In this document: in pieces, positions 42,866-54,943 of the stretch
Numbering within the stretch: position 1 is the first letter of the stretch
Layout: the number at the start of each line of letters is the position of its first letter
Source of the DNA: Marinimicrococcus sp033875255
GTDB taxonomy: Bacteria; Pseudomonadota; Alphaproteobacteria; Geminicoccales; Geminicoccaceae
Length of the DNA: 64,000 bases
Reading direction: 5' to 3'
NCBI GenBank assembly: GCA_033875255.1
Contig: JAWZSN010000020.1
Coordinates: 1 to 64,000 of the forward strand
Notes under the pieces: model-generated
Told to the model about the DNA's origin: nothing
Databases searched by the model: none
The model's input: only the letters and a program-made list of their open reading frames with translations
Program-made: the position numbers and the translations under genes

Positions 42866-43635
42866 ACCCGCTCGCCACTGTCGGCCGCGCCACGCTCACT
42901 GTCTGCGACAGCGCCGGCGGCATCTTCCTTTTCGCCCTGCAGGCGCTCGGGCGTGGGCTGCGCGGCCCGTTCTACCCGCGCCAGATCCTCCGCCAGATGA
43001 TCGACATCGGCTACTACTCGCTGCCCGTGGTCGGCCTCACCGCCATCTTCACCGGCATGGTGCTGGCGCTGCAGAGCTATACCGGCTTCTCGCGCTTCGA
43101 GGCGCAAAGCGCCATCCCGACCATCGTCGTGCTCTCCATGACCCGCGAGCTGGGGCCGGTCCTGGCCGGCCTGATGGTGGCCGGCCGGGTCGGCGCCTCG
43201 ATGGCCGCCGAGATCGGCACCATGCGGGTCACCGAGCAGATCGACGCGCTCTCCACCCTGGCGACCGATCCGTTCCGCTACCTGGTGTTCCCGCGGGTCG
43301 TGGCGGGCCTGCTGATGCTGCCGCTGCTGGTCCTCGTGGCCGACGTGATCGGCGTCATGGGCGGCTGGCTGATGAGCGTCTTCAAGCTCGGCTTCGGGCC
43401 GATCGAGTACGTCAACCGGACCTTCGAGTTTCTCGAGACCCAGGACGTGCTCTCGGGCCTCGTCAAGGCCGGCGTGTTCGGCTTCATCGTGGCGCTGATG
43501 GGCTGCTTTCAGGGCTATGTCTCGCGCGGCGGCGCGCAGGGCGTGGGGGCTGCCACCACCAAGGCGGTGGTCTCGGCCTCGATCCTGATCCTCACCGCCA
43601 ACTACATGGTCACCGAGCTGTTTTTCAGCCGATGA
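42862..43635 (+). CDS. mlaE: MlaE-family ABC transporter permease
   Basis: The 257-residue, multi-helix permease of the MlaE/YrbE family is part of an ABC system that moves phospholipids or related lipids between the membranes. VGLTAIFTGMVLALQSYTGF, TRELGPVLAGLMVAGRVGAS and the EIGTMRVTEQIDAL loop are diagnostic. It starts at TTG 42862 after GGAGG and overlaps the alr stop. The ATPase gene follows directly, but no mlaD, mlaC or mlaB is nearby. Confidence 0.92.
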   Translation: MNPLATVGRATLTVCDSAGGIFLFALQALGRGLRGPFYPRQILRQMIDIGYYSLPVVGLTAIFTGMVLALQSYTGFSRFEAQSAIPTIVVLSMTRELGPVLAGLMVAGRVGASMAAEIGTMRVTEQIDALSTLATDPFRYLVFPRVVAGLLMLPLLVLVADVIGVMGGWLMSVFKLGFGPIEYVNRTFEFLETQDVLSGLVKAGVFGFIVALMGCFQGYVSRGGAQGVGAATTKAVVSASILILTANYMVTELFFSR

Positions 43636-44429
43636 AGAGGTCGCTGCCGGACATGCAGAGCCCGAAGATCGAGGTGCGGGGCCTGGTCAAGAGCTTCGGC
43701 CCCAAGAAGGTGCTCCAGGGGCTCGATCTCGACGTGCCGCGCGGTCAGTCCCTGGTGGTGATCGGCGGCTCGGGCACCGGCAAGTCGGTGCTCATCAAGT
43801 GCATCCTCGGGCTGGTCCGCCCCGACGCCGGCTCGATCAAGGTCGACGGCGAGGAGGTGGTCGGCGCCAGCCGCTCGACCATCGAGCGGCTGCGCGCCAA
43901 GTTCGGCATGCTGTTCCAGGGCGCTGCCCTCTTCGACAGCCTGCCGGTCTGGGAGAACGTCGCCTTCGGCCTGCTGGCGGCGAGAAAGCTGCCGCGCGGC
44001 GAGGCGCGGGCGCGGGCGATCGAGGTGCTGGGTCGGGTCGGCCTGCCGGCGGAGGTGGCCGATCTCTTCCCGGCCGAGCTTTCCGGCGGCATGCAAAAGC
44101 GCGTGGGGCTCGCCCGGGCGATCGCCACCGAGCCCGAGATCATCTTCTTCGACGAGCCGACCACCGGCCTCGACCCGATCATGGCGGACGTCATCAACGA
44201 GCTGATCCGCCGCTGCGTGAGCGATCTCGGCGCCACCGCGCTCTCGATCACCCACGACATGGCGAGCGTCCGCAAGATCGCCGACCGGGTCGCCATGCTC
44301 TATGGCGGAAAGATCGTCTGGGAGGGCCCGGTGGCCGAGATCGACCACAGCGGCAATGCCTACGTCGAGCAGTTCATCAACGGCCGGGCCGAGGGGCCGA
44401 TCCGCGTCGCCCAGGCGGCCAACGGCTAG
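43632..44429 (+). CDS. mlaF: MlaF-family ABC transporter ATP-binding protein
   Basis: The 265-residue ATPase pairs with the upstream MlaE-type permease. Walker A is VIGGSGTGKSVLIKCILGL, the signature motif LSGGMQKRVGLARAIA, and Walker B IIFFDEPTTGLDPIM with the H-loop His in SITHDMAS. ATG 43632 overlaps the mlaE stop. ABC-family Mla ATPases energise lipid transfer at the inner membrane. Confidence 0.93.
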   Translation: MKRSLPDMQSPKIEVRGLVKSFGPKKVLQGLDLDVPRGQSLVVIGGSGTGKSVLIKCILGLVRPDAGSIKVDGEEVVGASRSTIERLRAKFGMLFQGAALFDSLPVWENVAFGLLAARKLPRGEARARAIEVLGRVGLPAEVADLFPAELSGGMQKRVGLARAIATEPEIIFFDEPTTGLDPIMADVINELIRRCVSDLGATALSITHDMASVRKIADRVAMLYGGKIVWEGPVAEIDHSGNAYVEQFINGRAEGPIRVAQAANG

Positions 44430-44438
44430 GCACGCCAG

Positions 44439-45821
<1,383 letters not shown>

Positions 45822-45846
45822 ACCCGGCGACGGAGGATTTTTGCAG

Positions 45847-46473
45847 GTGACGGCGCTCGATCTCATCGTTCTCGTCGTGGTGGCGCTGTCCGCGCTGGTG
45901 GCGCTGAGCCGCGGCTTCGTGCGCGAGGTCCTGACCCTGGCGGCGTGGATCGGCGCCTTCGTCACGGCATTCTACGTCTTCGAGCCGGTCCGGCCGCTGG
46001 TCCTCCAGGTGGTGCGCCAGGACCTTCTGACCGATCTCGCCACCGCGGCGCTGGTCTTCATCGTGCCGCTGATCGCCTTCAAGATCCTGGGTGGCATGAT
46101 CGCCCGGGCGGTGGCCGATGGCCCGCTGGGCTCCCTCGACAAGCTCGCCGGCCTGGGCTTCGGCGCGCTGCGCGGCGCCCTTCTGGTGAGCGCCGCCTGG
46201 CTTCTGGCCGGCATGTTCCTGCAGCCCGAGCGCTATCCTCCCTGGGTGCAGGAGGCGACGCTCCTGCCGCAGATCAAGACCGCCTCGGGCTGGCTGCGCG
46301 GGTTCCTGCCCGACGATTTCGAGAGCCGCGCGCGCGACGCCGCGGTGGAGGTTCCCCTCAAGGCGGAGGCGGTGCGCGATGCGGCCGGCCTCGGCACGGA
46401 AGGCGGCGGCGAGACCGGCTACAGCGCGGAGCAGCTGCAGCAGATGAACCGGCTTTTCCGCTCCGGTCAGTGA
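45847..46473 (+). CDS. cvpA: CvpA-family membrane protein
   Basis: The 208-residue protein has four to five hydrophobic helices and the CvpA hallmarks TALDLIVLVVVALSALVALS, GFVREVLTLAAWIGAFVTAF and LDKLAGLGFGALRGALL. In other bacteria CvpA is linked to colicin V export, biofilm formation and envelope integrity. GTG 45847 is favoured over TTG 45841 because GGAGG (45832-45836) is then ten rather than four bases away. As in E. coli, it precedes purF. Confidence 0.9.
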   Translation: MTALDLIVLVVVALSALVALSRGFVREVLTLAAWIGAFVTAFYVFEPVRPLVLQVVRQDLLTDLATAALVFIVPLIAFKILGGMIARAVADGPLGSLDKLAGLGFGALRGALLVSAAWLLAGMFLQPERYPPWVQEATLLPQIKTASGWLRGFLPDDFESRARDAAVEVPLKAEAVRDAAGLGTEGGGETGYSAEQLQQMNRLFRSGQ

Positions 46474-46498
46474 ACGAGCTTTTGTGGAGAGGCGCGGC

Positions 46499-47956
<1,458 letters not shown>

Positions 47957-47958
47957 GC

Positions 47959-48672
47959 ATGCGTCTTTCGGGCAGGATCGTCTGCATCACCGGGGCGAGC
48001 CGCGGCTTCGGCGCGGCGGTGGCGCGGGCCTGTGCCGCGGAGGGCGCGCATCTGGTGCTGACCGGCCGTACCAAGGGCGGCCTCGAGGAGGTCGACGACG
48101 CGGTGCGCGCGGCCGGCGGCCAGGCGACGCTGATCCCCCTCGACCTGCGCCAGGGGCAGATGATCGACACGCTGGGCGCGGCGCTCTACGAGCGGTTTGG
48201 CCGGCTCGACGGGCTGGTCCTCAACGCAGGCGAGCTCGGCCCGATCACCCCTGTCTCGCATCTCGAGCCCAAGGTGCTCGAGCGCGTCATGGGCCTCAAC
48301 GTGCTGGCCACGCACCGGCTGATCCGCTCGCTCGAGCCGCTCCTCAAGGCCTCGGCCGACGGCCGCGCGGTGGTCGTCACCGATGCGCCGGCGCGCGAGC
48401 CGCGGGCCTATTGGGGCGCCTATGCAGCCAGCAAGGCGGCGCTCGAGGCTCTTGCCCGGTGCTGGGCGCTGGAGCTGCGCATCACCCCGGTGCGGGTGAA
48501 CCTCGCCGAGCCGGGCCCGATGGACACGCGCCTGCGCGGCGACGCCTTCCCCGGCGAGAAGCCGGGCGACCAGCCCGAGCCGGCCCGCTACGCTGCGGGC
48601 ATCGTCGACCTGCTCGATCCGGCCTGCACCCGCAACGGCGAGCTGGTACGGCTGCATGGCAGCCCCGCCTGA
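47959..48672 (+). CDS. Short-chain dehydrogenase/reductase
   Basis: The 237-residue SDR oxidoreductase has the cofactor motif CITGASRGFGAAVARACA, the conserved VLNAGELGPITP (NAG motif) and a catalytic Tyr-x-x-x-Lys in AYWGAYAASKAALEALA. The substrate is unknown; the PEPARYAAGIVDLLDPACT ending resembles SDRs found after purF in other alphaproteobacteria. ATG 47959 lies two bases after the purF stop, so it is co-transcribed. Confidence 0.9.
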   Translation: MRLSGRIVCITGASRGFGAAVARACAAEGAHLVLTGRTKGGLEEVDDAVRAAGGQATLIPLDLRQGQMIDTLGAALYERFGRLDGLVLNAGELGPITPVSHLEPKVLERVMGLNVLATHRLIRSLEPLLKASADGRAVVVTDAPAREPRAYWGAYAASKAALEALARCWALELRITPVRVNLAEPGPMDTRLRGDAFPGEKPGDQPEPARYAAGIVDLLDPACTRNGELVRLHGSPA

Positions 48673-48711
48673 CAGAGAGCTGGCGAGGAAGCCGTGGCGC
48701 AGGAGCCGGAT

Positions 48712-48753
48712 CAAGGCGCTGCGCGCGGCTTCTCTTTTTTATATATTTTTCAG
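48712..48753 (+). terminator. Dispersed terminator-like repeat, copy F
   Basis: CAAGGCGCTGCGCGCGGCTT, then a long T/A tract (CTCTTTTTTATATATTTTT) ending TCAG. It begins 40 bases after the SDR stop in the gap with the convergent der gene, oriented to end the dnaB-to-SDR transcript. The T tract is the strongest of the family. Confidence 0.6.
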
Positions 48754-48839
48754 TAGGGTAGGGGCTGTTCCTCAGGAGCGGCATGCATGACTGCGCGGGG
48801 GCGGCGGCGCCTGCAGCACAGAGGGCGGCTGCCTGCTCC

Positions 48840-50225
48840 TCACTCCGAGGCGTAGGGGTTCTCGCCGTGGCGCACGACGAAGCGCAGCGGCACGCCGTGC
48901 AGGTCGAACGCGTCCCGCATGCCCGCCGAGAGATAGCGCAGATAGCTGCCAGGCAGGTTCTCCGCCTGGCGGTTGGCGAACAGCGCGAAGGTCGGCGGCC
49001 GCGAGGAGGCCTGGGTCATGTAGCGGATCTTGATGCGCCGCTTGTTGACCAGCGGCGGCGGGTGGGCCTCCAGCGCCTCGCGCAGCCAGCGATTGAGCTG
49101 TGCCGTCGGCACCCGCTTGCGCCACCGCTCATAGGCCTTGAAGAGGGTCGGCAGCAGCTTGTCGACGCCGCGCCCGGTGTGCGCCGACAATGGCACGCAG
49201 ATGACGCCTTTGACCTGCGCCAGCCGGTCGCCGAGGCGCTCGTGGAGCAGCGCCAGGGCCGCCTGGGGATCCTCCACCAGATCCCACTTGTTGACCACCA
49301 CCACCAGCGCCCGGCCTTCGTCGATGGCGAGATTGGCGATGGTCAGGTCCTGGTGCTCGAGCGGCATGGTCGCGTCCATCACCAGCACCACGACGTGGGC
49401 GCTGCGGATCGAGCGGATGGTTGCCGAGACCGACAGCTTCTCGACCTGCTGCTCGATCCGCGTGCGTCGACGCAGGCCCGCCGTGTCGATCAGCTCGATC
49501 TCGCGGTCCTCGAACTGCCAGACGATGCTCACGCTGTCGCGGGTGAGGCCGGGCTCCGGCCCGGTAAGCAGTCGCTGCCGGTCGATCAGCCGGTTGACGA
49601 GCGAGGATTTGCCGACATTGGGACGGCCGACGATGGCGAGGCGCACCCGCTTGGGGCCGGCCTCCTCCTCCTCGTCCTCCGCCTGGGCGTCCAGGGCCAG
49701 CGCCTCCGGCGGCTCCTCCTCGGGCAGCTCGGGGGCGGCGAGGAGAGGGCGCAGCATGTCCGCGAGATCGACCAGCCCCTCGCCATGCTCGGCGGAGACC
49801 CATACCGGCTCGCCCAGACCCAGGCTCCAAGCCTCGGCGGCCCCGGCTATGGCGGCCCGTCCCTCGCACTTGTTGGCGACCAGGAGGACCGGCTTGTCGG
49901 AGCGCCGCAGGATCTCGGCGATGTCCTGGTCGGCCGGGGTGACGCCGGCTCGCGCATCGATCAGGAAGAGGCCGACATCGGCCTCCTCGAGACCCTCGAA
50001 GGTGAGCTGGCGCAGCCGGCCGGGCAGCGTCTCCTCGCCGCCCGCCTCCACACCGGCCGTGTCGACGACGCGGAAGCTCAGGTCGTAGAGCCGACCGTCG
50101 CCTTCGAGGCGATCGCGGGTCAGGCCGGGCAGATCGTGGACCAGCGCCTGGCGCCGCCCCACCATGCGGTTGAACAGGGTGGACTTGCCGACATTGGGCC
50201 GGCCAAGGATCGCCACGGTGCGCAT
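48840..50225 (-). CDS. der: Ribosome-assembly GTPase Der (EngA)
   Basis: The 461-residue double GTPase matures the 50S ribosomal subunit. Each G domain has a P-loop, VAILGRPNVGKSTLFNRMVG and LAIVGRPNVGKSSLVNRLID, with the DTAG G3 motifs VVDTAGVEAGG and LIDTAGLRRRT, and NKCEG/NKWDL G4 motifs. A KH-like C-terminal domain follows. ATG 50225 lies 50 bases after bamB. Confidence 0.97.
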   Translation of the reverse strand: MRTVAILGRPNVGKSTLFNRMVGRRQALVHDLPGLTRDRLEGDGRLYDLSFRVVDTAGVEAGGEETLPGRLRQLTFEGLEEADVGLFLIDARAGVTPADQDIAEILRRSDKPVLLVANKCEGRAAIAGAAEAWSLGLGEPVWVSAEHGEGLVDLADMLRPLLAAPELPEEEPPEALALDAQAEDEEEEAGPKRVRLAIVGRPNVGKSSLVNRLIDRQRLLTGPEPGLTRDSVSIVWQFEDREIELIDTAGLRRRTRIEQQVEKLSVSATIRSIRSAHVVVLVMDATMPLEHQDLTIANLAIDEGRALVVVVNKWDLVEDPQAALALLHERLGDRLAQVKGVICVPLSAHTGRGVDKLLPTLFKAYERWRKRVPTAQLNRWLREALEAHPPPLVNKRRIKIRYMTQASSRPPTFALFANRQAENLPGSYLRYLSAGMRDAFDLHGVPLRFVVRHGENPYASE

Positions 50226-50275
50226 CGAAGAACCTCGAGAGACAAGGGCCGGCCGTCAGCGGCCGGCCCGACCGG

Positions 50276-51595
50276 TCAGCGGAAAGCGTGCAGCTCGCCG
50301 CCGTCGGTGAGAATATAGACGGTTCCGCCCGCCACGACAGGCGGCTGAGTGGCGCGGCCCGGGAAGGAGAGGCGCTCGAGGATCTCGCCGGTGGCTGGGG
50401 AGACGCTTGCCAGCACGCCGCTCGAGGAGGCGAGGAGCAGGCGGCCGCCGGCCAGCACCGGGCCTGCCCACAAGGCCGGCGTCTCGTCACTCTCGGCAGC
50501 GGCATTGAGCGGCGCCACCCAGCGGATCCTGCCATTGATGGCCAGAAGCGAGATCAGCTCGCCGCGCTCGCTCGCGAGGAACACGAACTCGCCGGCAGGC
50601 CACGGCGTGAACAGCGAGGTCAGGTCATGGTCCCACAAGCGATCACCCCGGGCCAGGCTGAAGGCCGCGGTCTCGCCGCCGCTGCCGGCCAGGAACACCC
50701 GGCCGTCGGCCACCGCGGGGGCGCCGGTGATGTCGCTGATGGTGCCGATCGCCAGCGTCCGGCGCGGGCGCAGCAGCGTGTCGGTCCAGATCGGGCTGCC
50801 GTCGGCCAGCGCCAGCGCGAAGACCTCGCCGGAGGAGTAGGTGACGATCACCCGCTCGCCGATCACGGCCGGCGAGGAGGCACCGAGGATTCCGGTCTGC
50901 TCGAAGAGGCCCGCATGCCGCCACAGCACGTCGCCCTCGGCTGCACCCAGGACGAAGAGCTGGTTGTCGGCGGTGCGTACCAGCACGCGCCCCTCGGCGA
51001 AGGCCGGGGCGCTGCGGATCGGCGCCAGCAGGTTGCGCCGCCACAGCTCGGTGCCGGACGCAGCGTCGAGGGCTGCGACCTCGCCCCAGCTCTCGGTGAC
51101 GTAGAGCCGCCCGTCGGCGAAGGCGAGGCCGCCGCCGCCGAGCCGGTCGGAGCCGTCGCGGCCCTCGGGCTCCCAGCGCCAGACCCGGCGCCCGTCGCCG
51201 GCCGAGACCGCGGTGACGCTGCCGGCGCCGTCGACGGCGAAGACTTTGCCGTCGGCGACCACCGGGCGGCCGAGCAGGCGGGCGCCGCCGGCGGCTCCCT
51301 CGCCGATGCCCGCACTCCATGCGCGCTTCAGGCTCGCCGGGGCGGCGAGATGGCCCGGCGCGTGGCTGGCGCTGCCGCCGTCCTGCGCCCAGGTCTCGCT
51401 GGGCCGGGCCGGCGGGAGCTGCACCGGCACGTCTGCCAGCATCGGGTCGGCGCTCGGCCCGTCGCCGAGCAACATGACCGGCATGCGGGCGCCGGGCAGC
51501 GGCGCCTCCTCGTCACCCATCCAGGGCAGGCTGCTGCAGCCGGCGAGCAGGAGGGCGAGCGGGCCGGCGAGGGCGGCGGTACGGCGCAGCTTCAT
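50276..51595 (-). CDS. bamB: Outer-membrane assembly lipoprotein BamB
   Basis: The 439-residue lipoprotein has a lipobox ending in LALLLAGCSS (acylated Cys20) and a beta-propeller of PQQ-like repeats, for example GRPVVADGKVFAVDGAGSVT, FADGRLYVTESWGEVAALDA and ADGRVFLAGSGGETAAFSLA. With BamA it inserts proteins into the outer membrane. ATG 51595 overlaps the stop of the YfgM-like gene (ATGA). The YfgM-BamB-Der order is conserved in many proteobacteria. Confidence 0.93.
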   Translation of the reverse strand: MKLRRTAALAGPLALLLAGCSSLPWMGDEEAPLPGARMPVMLLGDGPSADPMLADVPVQLPPARPSETWAQDGGSASHAPGHLAAPASLKRAWSAGIGEGAAGGARLLGRPVVADGKVFAVDGAGSVTAVSAGDGRRVWRWEPEGRDGSDRLGGGGLAFADGRLYVTESWGEVAALDAASGTELWRRNLLAPIRSAPAFAEGRVLVRTADNQLFVLGAAEGDVLWRHAGLFEQTGILGASSPAVIGERVIVTYSSGEVFALALADGSPIWTDTLLRPRRTLAIGTISDITGAPAVADGRVFLAGSGGETAAFSLARGDRLWDHDLTSLFTPWPAGEFVFLASERGELISLLAINGRIRWVAPLNAAAESDETPALWAGPVLAGGRLLLASSSGVLASVSPATGEILERLSFPGRATQPPVVAGGTVYILTDGGELHAFR

Positions 51596-52263
51596 GAGGC
51601 GGTCCTGGTCGGTTCGGCGCCGAGCGCCCGGAGGAGCTCGTCGGCGCGCTCTTTGGCGCCGCGCGGCGTTTGCGCATCGTCGCGCATCGCCTCCAGCGCC
51701 TCGACCGCCCGGCTCCGCTCGCCGGCGCGCAGGGCGGCAGCGGCGATGAGCTCGCGGGCGAGATGGCGCCATGGCCCGGTCTGGGTGGCAAGCGGTTCGA
51801 GACGGGCGATGAGCTCGGCCGGCGGCGCCACGTCGACCTCGAGAGAGGCGCCGAGCACAGTTGCGAGGTCGCGCATCATCGGGTCGGCGCCGTCGTCGCC
51901 GGCCAGCGTCTCGAGCGCGGCTCCGGCTGCCTGGCGGTCGCCGGCCTCGAGCGCGGCGGTGGCGGCCTGGAGGCGGGCGAGTGTGGCGAAGCCCGCGGGA
52001 GCATCCTCGGCGAACGCGCGAAAGGCGGCGGCCGCCTCGGCGGGCTTGCCGCCGGCCAGCAGCTGCTCGGCGGCGGCAAAGCCGCGCGCCGCCTCGGTCG
52101 CCTGGCGGTGTTGCCACCACTGCCAGCCCTGCCAGCCGACGCCGGCCAGCACGAGCAGCAGGACGACGCCGACCGCGAGGCCGCCCCAGCGCTTCCACAG
52201 CGCCACGAGCTTGTCGCGCTGCAGCTCCTCGTCGACTTCGCGGAAAAGTTCTTCGGCCTTCAC
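51592..52263 (-). CDS. YfgM-like tetratricopeptide membrane protein
   Basis: The 223-residue protein has an N-terminal cytosolic segment (KAEELFREVDEELQRDKLVALW), one membrane helix (LAVGVVLLLVLAGVGWQGW), then helical repeats rich in Ala and Glu. This fits the YfgM family, periplasmic partners of the SecYEG translocon and chaperones. The start is GTG 52263. It is the first gene of the operon with bamB and der. Confidence 0.85.
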   Translation of the reverse strand: MKAEELFREVDEELQRDKLVALWKRWGGLAVGVVLLLVLAGVGWQGWQWWQHRQATEAARGFAAAEQLLAGGKPAEAAAAFRAFAEDAPAGFATLARLQAATAALEAGDRQAAGAALETLAGDDGADPMMRDLATVLGASLEVDVAPPAELIARLEPLATQTGPWRHLARELIAAAALRAGERSRAVEALEAMRDDAQTPRGAKERADELLRALGAEPTRTAS

Positions 52264-52437
52264 CTGCGCCTACCCGGTCGGTGTCCTTGTACGTCGCCGG
52301 CGGACGTCGCTCGCCGACGCCACGCACGGCGCCGCGGCGACAGACCCACGGCCGGCGAAGAGGTATGGGAGCAGAACGGGTTTGGCAAGGCTGTCCGCCT
52401 ACCTTACCCTCTGCGTGCCACCAGCCGGGAGGAAGCC

Positions 52438-52998
52438 ATGCCCAGGCTCTTCATCGCTCTCGACCTTCCGGAGGAGACGACGGCCGAGCTCGACCGGCTG
52501 TGCGTCGGCCTGCCCGGGGCGCGCTGGACCGATCCCGGCGACTTCCACCTGACGTTGCGCTTCATCGGCGAGGTCGACCACGCCACCTTCTGTGAGGTCG
52601 GCGAGGCCCTCGCCTCGGTGAGCCTGCGGCCCTTCGAGATGCGCCTGAAGGGGCTGGGCGAGTTCCCGCCGCGCGGGCCGATGCACACGCTTTGGGCCGG
52701 AATCGAGGCGCCCGACGCGCTGATGCAGCTCAAGCGTCGCCTCGACCGCGTGTGCGACGAGGCAGGGGTGGCGCGCGAGAAGCGCAAGTTCGTGCCGCAC
52801 GTCACCCTGGCGCGGTTCCGCGAGCCGCCGCCGCACGAGCGCTATGCCAGCTGGCTGGCGCGCCGGGCGCTGTTCAGGACGGCACCCTTCCCGGTGAGCC
52901 ACTTCACCCTCTACTCGAGCATCCTGCGGTCCGACGGCGCCGAGCATGTGCCCGAGGCGTCCTACGACTTCGTCAGCGGGGTAGCGGAGCGCGTCTAG
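52438..52998 (+). CDS. thpR: RNA 2',3'-cyclic phosphodiesterase
   Basis: The 186-residue member of the 2H phosphoesterase family opens RNA 2',3'-cyclic phosphates. Two His-x-Thr motifs are present: DFHLTLRFIGEV and FVPHVTLARF. MPRLFIALDLPEETTAELDR opens the protein. ATG 52438 has GGGAGGAAG upstream. It is divergent from the YfgM-like gene, 174 bases away. Confidence 0.93.
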   Translation: MPRLFIALDLPEETTAELDRLCVGLPGARWTDPGDFHLTLRFIGEVDHATFCEVGEALASVSLRPFEMRLKGLGEFPPRGPMHTLWAGIEAPDALMQLKRRLDRVCDEAGVAREKRKFVPHVTLARFREPPPHERYASWLARRALFRTAPFPVSHFTLYSSILRSDGAEHVPEASYDFVSGVAERV

Positions 52999-53241
52999 CG
53001 CCGCCGGACCCTTGAACGCCGGCTCGCACCGGCGTCCTGGGTCCCCATGACCGGTTTCGACGGCCATGCCCCGTCCGGGTGCGCCGTCGAGATCCGGCCG
53101 CCGACCGACCTTCTCGCTCCCGCTACCGTCCAGTCACCGCGCCAGCAAGCTGCTGCTCCGACCGTCACGAAATTGCGATGCGGAGCCTCTATCACCGCGC
53201 TCACGCAGATCCCCGCGTAACAGCAGCTCGCTGGAAAGAAG
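52999..53241. other. Intergenic region upstream of the phosphonate-type transporter
   Basis: No gene is supported in this 243-base gap. No convincing Pho box (tandem CTGTCAT-like repeats) or strong -35/-10 pair was found, so phosphate-starvation control cannot be read from the sequence. GGAAAGAAG before 53242 is the ribosome site of the binding protein. Confidence 0.4.
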
Positions 53242-54096
53242 ATGATCAGAACACTCGTCGCAGCGGCTGCCGCCGTTGCCATGGCAGGATCCGTCCAGGC
53301 TCAGCCGCTGAGATTCGCCGTCACCGATATCGAGGGGCTGGAGGCTCTCCAGCAGGAGTTCGCTCCCTTCGAGGCCGCGCTCGAGGAGGCGTCCGGGCAG
53401 GAGATCGAGCTGCTGCCGGTCAGCTCGCGCACCGCCGCGGTCGAGGCGATCAGGCAGGGGCTGGTGGATCTCGTGCTCACCGGGCCGGCCGAGTACGTGG
53501 TGATCGACGGGCTCACCGATGCGCAGATCGTCACCGCCTGGCAGCGCCCCAACTACTACGCCCAGATCGTCGTCATGGCCGAAGGCCCGATCAAGTCTGT
53601 CGCCGACCTCAAGGGCAGGACGGTGAGCTTCGGCTCGGTCGGCTCGACCTCGCAGCATCTGGGCCCCGCCCAGGTCCTGGCCGATTTCGGCCTGGCCTAC
53701 GGCAGCGATTACGCGCCGCAGATCATCTCGCGCAATGTGGCGGCCGAAGCGCTGATCCGCGGCGACGTGCACGCCATCGGCATGAACGAGGGCCATCTGG
53801 CCTCGATCCGCGAAGCGTTCCCGGATCAATCCTTCATGGTCATCGCGCGCGGCCGTGATTTGCCCAACGACATCCTCGTCGCCCGCAAGGACGCCGATCC
53901 AGAGGCGATCGCGGCGGTGAAGAAGGCTTTCGTCGAGCAAGGCGACAAGCTGATGGCCGCCGTCGTGAAAGGCGACGACAACAGGAAGTACACCGGCGGC
54001 TTCTTCCTCACCCAGGTCCAGGACAGCGACTACGACTACGTCCGTTCGATGTATGCGACCATTGGCGTCGATAGCAGTGCATTCGTCGGCGATTGA
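53242..54096 (+). CDS. phnD: PhnD-like substrate-binding protein
   Basis: The 284-residue periplasmic binding protein has a signal sequence cleaved after AGSVQAQ. LRFAVTDIEGLEALQQEFAP, DLVLTGPAEYVVIDGLTDAQ, KGRTVSFGSVGSTSQHLGPA and ARGRDLPNDILVARKDADPE match the phosphate/phosphite/phosphonate-binding family. It lies before matching ATPase and permease genes. The ligand (phosphonate, phosphite, phosphate or a related organophosphate) cannot be told from sequence. Confidence 0.9.
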   Translation: MIRTLVAAAAAVAMAGSVQAQPLRFAVTDIEGLEALQQEFAPFEAALEEASGQEIELLPVSSRTAAVEAIRQGLVDLVLTGPAEYVVIDGLTDAQIVTAWQRPNYYAQIVVMAEGPIKSVADLKGRTVSFGSVGSTSQHLGPAQVLADFGLAYGSDYAPQIISRNVAAEALIRGDVHAIGMNEGHLASIREAFPDQSFMVIARGRDLPNDILVARKDADPEAIAAVKKAFVEQGDKLMAAVVKGDDNRKYTGGFFLTQVQDSDYDYVRSMYATIGVDSSAFVGD

Positions 54097-54943
54097 TCAG
54101 GTTCTCGAGCGGCAGGTGGCGTTGCTAGGGGCAGCGCCGCCTGCCGTCTCACCGCCGCGCGTCTGGCCCGTCGCCGACGAGGCGGGCGGTAGCGCCACGC
54201 CGATCATCGCGGCGCGCGGTTTGAGGAAATCCTATGACGGGCGGCTCGACATACTGAGCGGCATCGATCTGACCATCGCGGCCGGCGAGCGGGTGGCCCT
54301 GATCGGGGCAAACGGCTGCGGCAAGTCCACGCTGCTGAAATGCCTCATCGCCCTGCACCGAATCTCGGGCGGGAGCCTCTCCACGATGGGCAGGGATCTG
54401 TCGGGCCCGGGCGGCCGGGAGGTGCAGCGCCAGGTGCGCCGGCAGACCGGCTTCGTCTTCCAAAAGCACTGCCTGGTACGCCGCCGCACGGTCCTCTCCA
54501 ACGTGGTTCACGGCTTCTTCGGCGGAGCGGGAAGCTGGCGCGCCTTCTCCCACAACCTGGCCCCCGCGGGCTGGCGCGAGGCCGCCATGGAGTCGCTGGC
54601 CGAGGTGCGCCTAGCCGAACGGGCTCTGGCCCGGGCTGATTCGCTCTCGGGCGGGCAGCAGCAGCGGGTGGCCATCGCCCGCGCCCTGGTCCGCCGTCCC
54701 CGCCTGCTGATTGCCGACGAGCCGGCCGCGAGTCTCGATCCGGTCTCCGGCCGCAACGTCATGGAGCTCTTCACGCGGCTCTGCGCAGAGCACGGGATCA
54801 CGCTTCTCTTCACATCGCACGACATGGCGCACGCGCTCGAGCATGCGAGCCGCGTGGTGGCGCTCAAGCAGGGGCGTGTCCTTCTCGACAAGCCGCCGAG
54901 CCAGGTCACACCTGCCGATCTGAAAGAGACGTTCGATGACTGA
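54053..54943 (+). CDS. phnC: PhnC-like ABC transporter ATP-binding protein
   Basis: The ATPase energises uptake of the ligand of the preceding binding protein. Walker A is ALIGANGCGKSTLLKCLIAL, the signature LSGGQQQRVAIARALVR, and Walker B LLIADEPAASLDPVSG. FVFQKHCLVRRRTVLSNVVH is typical of PhnC. The start is uncertain: ATG 54053 would overlap phnD by 44 bases, while GTG 54077 or GTG 54116 would shorten the N-terminus. The ABC domain begins only near residue 50. Confidence 0.9.
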   Translation: MRPLASIAVHSSAIDQVLERQVALLGAAPPAVSPPRVWPVADEAGGSATPIIAARGLRKSYDGRLDILSGIDLTIAAGERVALIGANGCGKSTLLKCLIALHRISGGSLSTMGRDLSGPGGREVQRQVRRQTGFVFQKHCLVRRRTVLSNVVHGFFGGAGSWRAFSHNLAPAGWREAAMESLAEVRLAERALARADSLSGGQQQRVAIARALVRRPRLLIADEPAASLDPVSGRNVMELFTRLCAEHGITLLFTSHDMAHALEHASRVVALKQGRVLLDKPPSQVTPADLKETFDD

